A stretch of DNA of 64,000 nt from CAMAVH01 sp035714115 (GTDB lineage: Bacteria > Pseudomonadota > Alphaproteobacteria > SMXQ01), in assembly GCA_035714115.1 (NCBI GenBank), contig DASTMO010000074.1, forward strand, positions 1-64,000, written 5' to 3'. Of this stretch, positions 60,589 to 64,000 are shown piece after piece; positions within the stretch are counted from its first letter, which is position 1; every line of letters starts with the position of its first letter. Below the pieces are notes generated by a model. It searched no databases. It had not been told where the DNA came from and worked only from the letters and a program-made list of their open reading frames with translations. The position numbers and the translations under genes were made by a program.

Positions 60589-60825
60589 TCAAAGCGTCCT
60601 GAAACCGATGAGGTCGCTGTCGATCGCCCAATAGATGCCGGCGAACAGCACTCCGGCGATCAGGCAAGAGGCCAGGATCTTCTTCCAGATATGCGGCTTT
60701 TCCGGCGCGCCGGCGTCATGGCCCCGCTCGACAGTCTCGGGCGGACGAGCGCCGATGGGCAGCATGGTGAAAAACACCAGCCACCAGACGATGACGTAAA
60801 TGCCGACCCCGGTGAACCAATTCAT
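60589..60825 (-). CDS. DUF1467 family small membrane protein
   Basis: 78 residues with two transmembrane helices (about 5-25 and 50-68) around a short charged loop with ERGHDAGAPEKP. The opening MNWFTGVGIYVIVWWLVFFT and ending WAIDSDLIGF are typical of DUF1467, a family found next to proS, rnj or nuo genes in alphaproteobacteria. Its function is not known. It lies 26 nt downstream of rnj and 2 nt upstream of tag, all on one strand. Confidence 0.88.
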   Translation of the reverse strand: MNWFTGVGIYVIVWWLVFFTMLPIGARPPETVERGHDAGAPEKPHIWKKILASCLIAGVLFAGIYWAIDSDLIGFRTL

Positions 60826-60851
60826 TGCCTGGACTCCCAGTCACGCCAAAC

Positions 60852-62576
60852 TTAAACACGCACCACATGCACTTGCGTCAGCGGCCGCTTGCCGTGCTCG
60901 GCACGCAGCGCACGCAGGACGGCGACGCGCACCGCCTCCTCCACCGCCGAATCGTCATCGCGCTCGTCACGCGGCAGCTTCTCCAGCGCCACCTCGACGG
61001 CGGCGATCCAAGCGCGACGCGTCGTCTCATCGGGGTCTTCATCGCCAAGACCCTGCACAGTGATCTGCGGATCGGCGATCAAGCGCCCCTTTTTGTCGAT
61101 CACCACGGTCACCATCGCCGCGCCGTTGAAGGTCATGCGCTTGCGCGCCGACAAGAGGCGGTCTTCCAGGCCGATGAGCCGCTTGCCGTCGAGACCGAGC
61201 CGGCCATGCGGCACGGTGCCGACGATCTCCGACTTGCCCGGGCCGATCTTGAGCGCCGTGCCGTTGGTCACCAGTTGCGTCTCCGGCACGCCCATGCCCT
61301 TGGCGAAAGCGACATGTTCGATCAGATGGCGCATCTCGCCATGCATCGGCACGGCGAGGCGCGGCCGGATCCAGCCGTACATCTTGGTCAGCTCGTCACG
61401 CGCCGGGTGGCCCGAGACATGGATGAATTCGTCGCGGTCGGTGACGATCTCCACGCCGCGCCGGGCGAGCTGATTGTGCACCTTGTAGATCGGCTTCTCG
61501 TTGCCGGGAATCTTGCGCGAGGAGAATAGCACCACGTCGCCCTTATCGAGAATGACATGCTGATGCTCGTTGGCGGCGATGCGGGTCAGCGCCGCGCCCT
61601 GCTCGCCCTGGCTGCCGGTGCAGATCAGCAGAACCTCATTGCGCGGCAGGTAGCCGACATCATGCTCGGTCAGGAACGGCGGCAGATCGCGCAGATAGCC
61701 GCAGGTGTAGGCGATCTCGGTCATGCGCCACAGCGAGCGGCCGATCAGCGCCGGGCGGCGGCCATGGGCCAGCGCCGCCTTGGCAATGGATTCGACGCGC
61801 GCGACATTGGAGGCGAAACAGGCCACCGCGATGCGGTTCTTGTAGCGCCCGATCACTTCGCCTAGGCGGTCGCGCACATCGGCCTCGGAGCCCGCCTCGC
61901 CCGGCACCATGACATTGGTCGAATCGCAGATCAGCGCATCGACACCCTCGTCGCCGATGGCGCGCAAACGGTCCTGCGCGATCAAGTCGCCGAGCAGCGG
62001 CTGCGGATCGATCTTCCAGTCGCCGGTATGCAGCACCGTGCCATGCGCGGTGCGAATCGCCAGCGCCTGCGGCTCGGGAATGGAATGGGTGACGGCGACG
62101 AATTCGACGTCGAACGGACCGAGCTTGATCCGTTGGCCGGTCGCGACTTCCGTGACCTCGGCTTCATCGCGCAGTCCCGCCTCGCCGAGCTTCTCGCGCA
62201 GCAGGCCGGCGGCGAAAGGCGTGGCGTAGAGCGGCTTGCGGAATTTGCGCCATAGATGGGCCACGGCGCCGAGATGGTCTTCGTGCGCATGGGTCAGCAC
62301 GATGGCGACCAAATCCTTCACATTGTCGACGATGAAGGCCGGATCGCCCATGATGACGTCGAGGCCGGGCATAGTCTCGTCGGCGAAACCGATGCCGCAT
62401 TCGATCATCAGCCATTTGCCGGCGCAGCCGTAGAGATACATGTTCATGCCGATCTCGCCCGCGCCGCTGAGCGGCAGGTAGACGAGACCTTCCTGCGCCG
62501 CGCCGAGGACGGCGGCGAGCTCCTCGCGTTGCTTGAGAAGCGCGGCGGGGGTTTGAGCGATACTGGATACGGTCAT
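60852..62576 (-). CDS. rnj: Ribonuclease J
   Basis: Zinc-dependent 5'-to-3' exonuclease and endonuclease that matures rRNA and degrades mRNA; typical of alphaproteobacteria. The 574-residue protein has a metallo-beta-lactamase core with HAHEDH at 96-101, HTGDWKID, a beta-CASP domain (about 215-370; ACFASNVARVESIAKAALAH, LICTGSQGEQGAAL) and SGHPARDELTKMYGWIRP with the conserved metal-binding histidines. The ATG at 62576 overlaps the coaX stop by 4 nt. The frame continues open upstream inside coaX but is unrelated there. Confidence 0.96.
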   Translation of the reverse strand: MTVSSIAQTPAALLKQREELAAVLGAAQEGLVYLPLSGAGEIGMNMYLYGCAGKWLMIECGIGFADETMPGLDVIMGDPAFIVDNVKDLVAIVLTHAHEDHLGAVAHLWRKFRKPLYATPFAAGLLREKLGEAGLRDEAEVTEVATGQRIKLGPFDVEFVAVTHSIPEPQALAIRTAHGTVLHTGDWKIDPQPLLGDLIAQDRLRAIGDEGVDALICDSTNVMVPGEAGSEADVRDRLGEVIGRYKNRIAVACFASNVARVESIAKAALAHGRRPALIGRSLWRMTEIAYTCGYLRDLPPFLTEHDVGYLPRNEVLLICTGSQGEQGAALTRIAANEHQHVILDKGDVVLFSSRKIPGNEKPIYKVHNQLARRGVEIVTDRDEFIHVSGHPARDELTKMYGWIRPRLAVPMHGEMRHLIEHVAFAKGMGVPETQLVTNGTALKIGPGKSEIVGTVPHGRLGLDGKRLIGLEDRLLSARKRMTFNGAAMVTVVIDKKGRLIADPQITVQGLGDEDPDETTRRAWIAAVEVALEKLPRDERDDDSAVEEAVRVAVLRALRAEHGKRPLTQVHVVRV

Positions 62577-63346
62577 TTGGGCCTGTTCTTGCGCCAGATG
62601 GCGACGAGGCCGCGCACGGTCATGTCGGCATCCAAATGGTCGATGACGGGTGTCGCGTCCTTGAACAGCGGCGCGAGACCGCCGGTCGCGACAACCGTGG
62701 GCTTGCCGCCGATCTCGGCGGTGATGCGCGCGACGATTCCTTCGATCAAGCCGACATAGCCCCAGAAGACGCCGGACTGCATGGCCGGCACGGTGGATTT
62801 GCCGATGACTTTCTCCGGCTTCTTGACGCCGATGCGCGGCAGCTGCGCCGCCGCCATATGCAGCGCCTCGATCGAGAGATTGATGCCCGGCGCGATGACG
62901 CCGCCGAGATAGTCGCCCTTGGCGCTGACCACGTCGAAGGTCGTCGCCGTGCCGAAGTCCAAGAGGATGAGATCGCCAGGATAGCGCGCATGGCCGGCGA
63001 CCGCGTTCACGAGACGGTCGGCGCCGACTTCCTGCGGATTGTCGACCAGCGCTTTCAGGCCGAGCTTCACGTTCGGCTCGCCGACCACCAGCGGATCGGC
63101 TTCGAAGAAGCGGCGGCACAGGGTTTTGAGCGCGAAGAGCGCGCCCGGCACCACGGTGGCGATGATCGCGCCGTCGATATATTCGCGGCGCAGATCCTGC
63201 AAGCTCATGAGCTGCGTCAGCCAGACGGCATATTCGTCCGCCGTGCGTCGTCCATCGGTGGCGATGCGCCATTCGCCGCGCGCCACCTCGCCGTCATAGA
63301 CGGCAAAGACGGTGTTGGTGTTGCCGCAATCGATGGCGAGCAGCAT
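62573..63346 (-). CDS. coaX: Type III pantothenate kinase
   Basis: Phosphorylates pantothenate in the first step of coenzyme A synthesis, using the ASKHA fold and insensitive to CoA feedback. The 257-residue protein begins MLLAIDCGNTNTVFAVYDGE (phosphate-binding region) and contains VGADRLVNAVAG, LILLDFGTATTFDVV with the catalytic aspartate, and GLIEGIVARITAEIG. It overlaps rnj by 4 nt and follows birA by 2 nt. Confidence 0.96.
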   Translation of the reverse strand: MLLAIDCGNTNTVFAVYDGEVARGEWRIATDGRRTADEYAVWLTQLMSLQDLRREYIDGAIIATVVPGALFALKTLCRRFFEADPLVVGEPNVKLGLKALVDNPQEVGADRLVNAVAGHARYPGDLILLDFGTATTFDVVSAKGDYLGGVIAPGINLSIEALHMAAAQLPRIGVKKPEKVIGKSTVPAMQSGVFWGYVGLIEGIVARITAEIGGKPTVVATGGLAPLFKDATPVIDHLDADMTVRGLVAIWRKNRPK

Positions 63347-63348
63347 GG

Positions 63349-64000
63349 TCAGGCCTTTTCCGTGGCAGCGGGAAAGAACAAATCTCCGGCGGTCACGCGC
63401 ATCGGCGCGCTTTCGCCGGCCTTATGGAGAAGCAGCGCCCCCTCGCCGTCAAGCCCGGCGAAAATGCCCTCTTCCGTCCGCGTTTCGAAGCGCACGCGCA
63501 CCGGTCCGCCGATGCCTGCCGCGCGCGCCAGCCAGGCCTCGCGGACGGGTGCGAAACCATCCGCCAGCCAGCGGCGGTACCAGACGGCGAAGCGGCCGGT
63601 GACGGACGCCAGGACGCCTGTGGCATCGGCGTCAGCGCCTTGAGCGCTTAGCGATGTGGCGGGGAACTCCATGCCCTCCGGGTGGCTCGCGACATTGACG
63701 CCGAGGCCGAGCACCAGCCAGTCGGCCACGCCCTCCGCATTCGATTCCGTTTCGAGCAGCAAGCCTGCGGCTTTCTTGCCTTCGATCAGCACGTCGTTGG
63801 GCCATTTGCAGGCGACGGCGCGGCTCGGCAGCAAGGCGGCGCAGGTCTCAGCGATGGCCAGCGCGGCGAGGAAGCCGACCTGGCCGGCCTTGGCCAACGG
63901 CACCTTGGGGCGCAGCAGCAGCGACATGTATAGATTGCCCGCCGGGCTTTCCCAGCGGCGGCCGCGGCGGCCGCGTCCCGAGGTCTGGCGTTCGGCCCAG
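63349..64000 (-). CDS. birA: Biotin--[acetyl-CoA-carboxylase] ligase (5' end beyond window)
   Basis: Attaches biotin to the carboxyl carrier protein of acetyl-CoA carboxylase. The visible 216 residues start inside the catalytic domain at WAERQTSGRGRRGRRWESPAGNLYMS, whose GRGRRGRRW block binds biotinyl-AMP. They continue through KWPNDVLIEGKKAAGLLLE and the C-terminal SH3-like domain. An ATG at 63927 exists, but the conserved active site lies upstream of it, so the gene runs off the right edge. No N-terminal DNA-binding domain can be judged. It is followed directly by coaX. Confidence 0.95.
   Translation of the reverse strand, partial: WAERQTSGRGRRGRRWESPAGNLYMSLLLRPKVPLAKAGQVGFLAALAIAETCAALLPSRAVACKWPNDVLIEGKKAAGLLLETESNAEGVADWLVLGLGVNVASHPEGMEFPATSLSAQGADADATGVLASVTGRFAVWYRRWLADGFAPVREAWLARAAGIGGPVRVRFETRTEEGIFAGLDGEGALLLHKAGESAPMRVTAGDLFFPAATEKA

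Overview
The window is a dense, GC-rich bacterial chromosome segment that reads as alphaproteobacterial, most likely Rhodospirillales or a relative. The evidence is LpxI rather than LpxH in the lipid A cluster, a lexA gene under a GAAC-N7-GAAC SOS box (the alphaproteobacterial type), a short proline-tRNA synthetase, and the backbone order trpGDC-moaC-moeA-lexA-comEC-gltX-gltA-lpxB...rpsB-dnaE-lolD-lolC-proS...rnj-coaX-birA. The exact genus cannot be read from the sequence. There are no rRNA or tRNA genes, insertion sequences or CRISPR arrays.

Layout. 1-4714: tpiA and secG on the minus strand, divergent from a PpiD-like foldase and trpE. 4715-16378 is an accessory stretch that separates trpE from trpGDC: a FadL-type porin, a membrane histidine kinase, a PilZ-methyltransferase fusion, a CueR regulator, a cupin/LysR pair divergent from a TauD-like dioxygenase, a Cu(I) ATPase, a CHAP-domain lipoprotein and a divergent polysaccharide deacetylase. 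16556-20691: trpG-trpD-trpC-moaC-moeA, with every junction overlapping or abutting. 20696-29826: an aldo/keto reductase, lexA, a Tat-exported PhoD phosphatase, comEC, gltX, gltA and a small membrane protein.

29911-36806 is the most unusual region. It is a seven-gene minus-strand operon that alternates periplasmic TctC/Bug-type solute-binding proteins (three) with cytoplasmic two-module VOC-fold proteins (four). No TctA or TctB membrane subunit is present. It has one good promoter at its head and a strong terminator at its end.

37002-51978 is the envelope and translation block on the minus strand, listed in transcription order: rpsB, tsf, pyrH, frr, uppS, cdsA, dxr, rseP, bamA, an OmpH/Skp chaperone, lpxD, fabZ, lpxA, lpxI, lpxB, gloA. 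Together these genes join protein synthesis, isoprenoid carrier and phospholipid precursors, lipid A synthesis and outer-membrane protein assembly. 52189-59022 carries dnaE and the proS-lolC-lolD operon. 59132-64000 holds a secreted hypothetical protein, a 375-bp gene-poor stretch containing a probable small RNA with its own promoter and terminator, and the birA-coaX-rnj-DUF1467-tag series; birA runs off the right edge and secG off the left edge.

Regulatory signals that can be supported directly: a LexA box at lexA, a 19-bp-spacer MerR/CueR-type promoter at copA, a LysR-type dyad between lysR and tauD, sigma-70-like promoters at gltA, rpsB and the VOC/TctC operon, and several intrinsic terminators.
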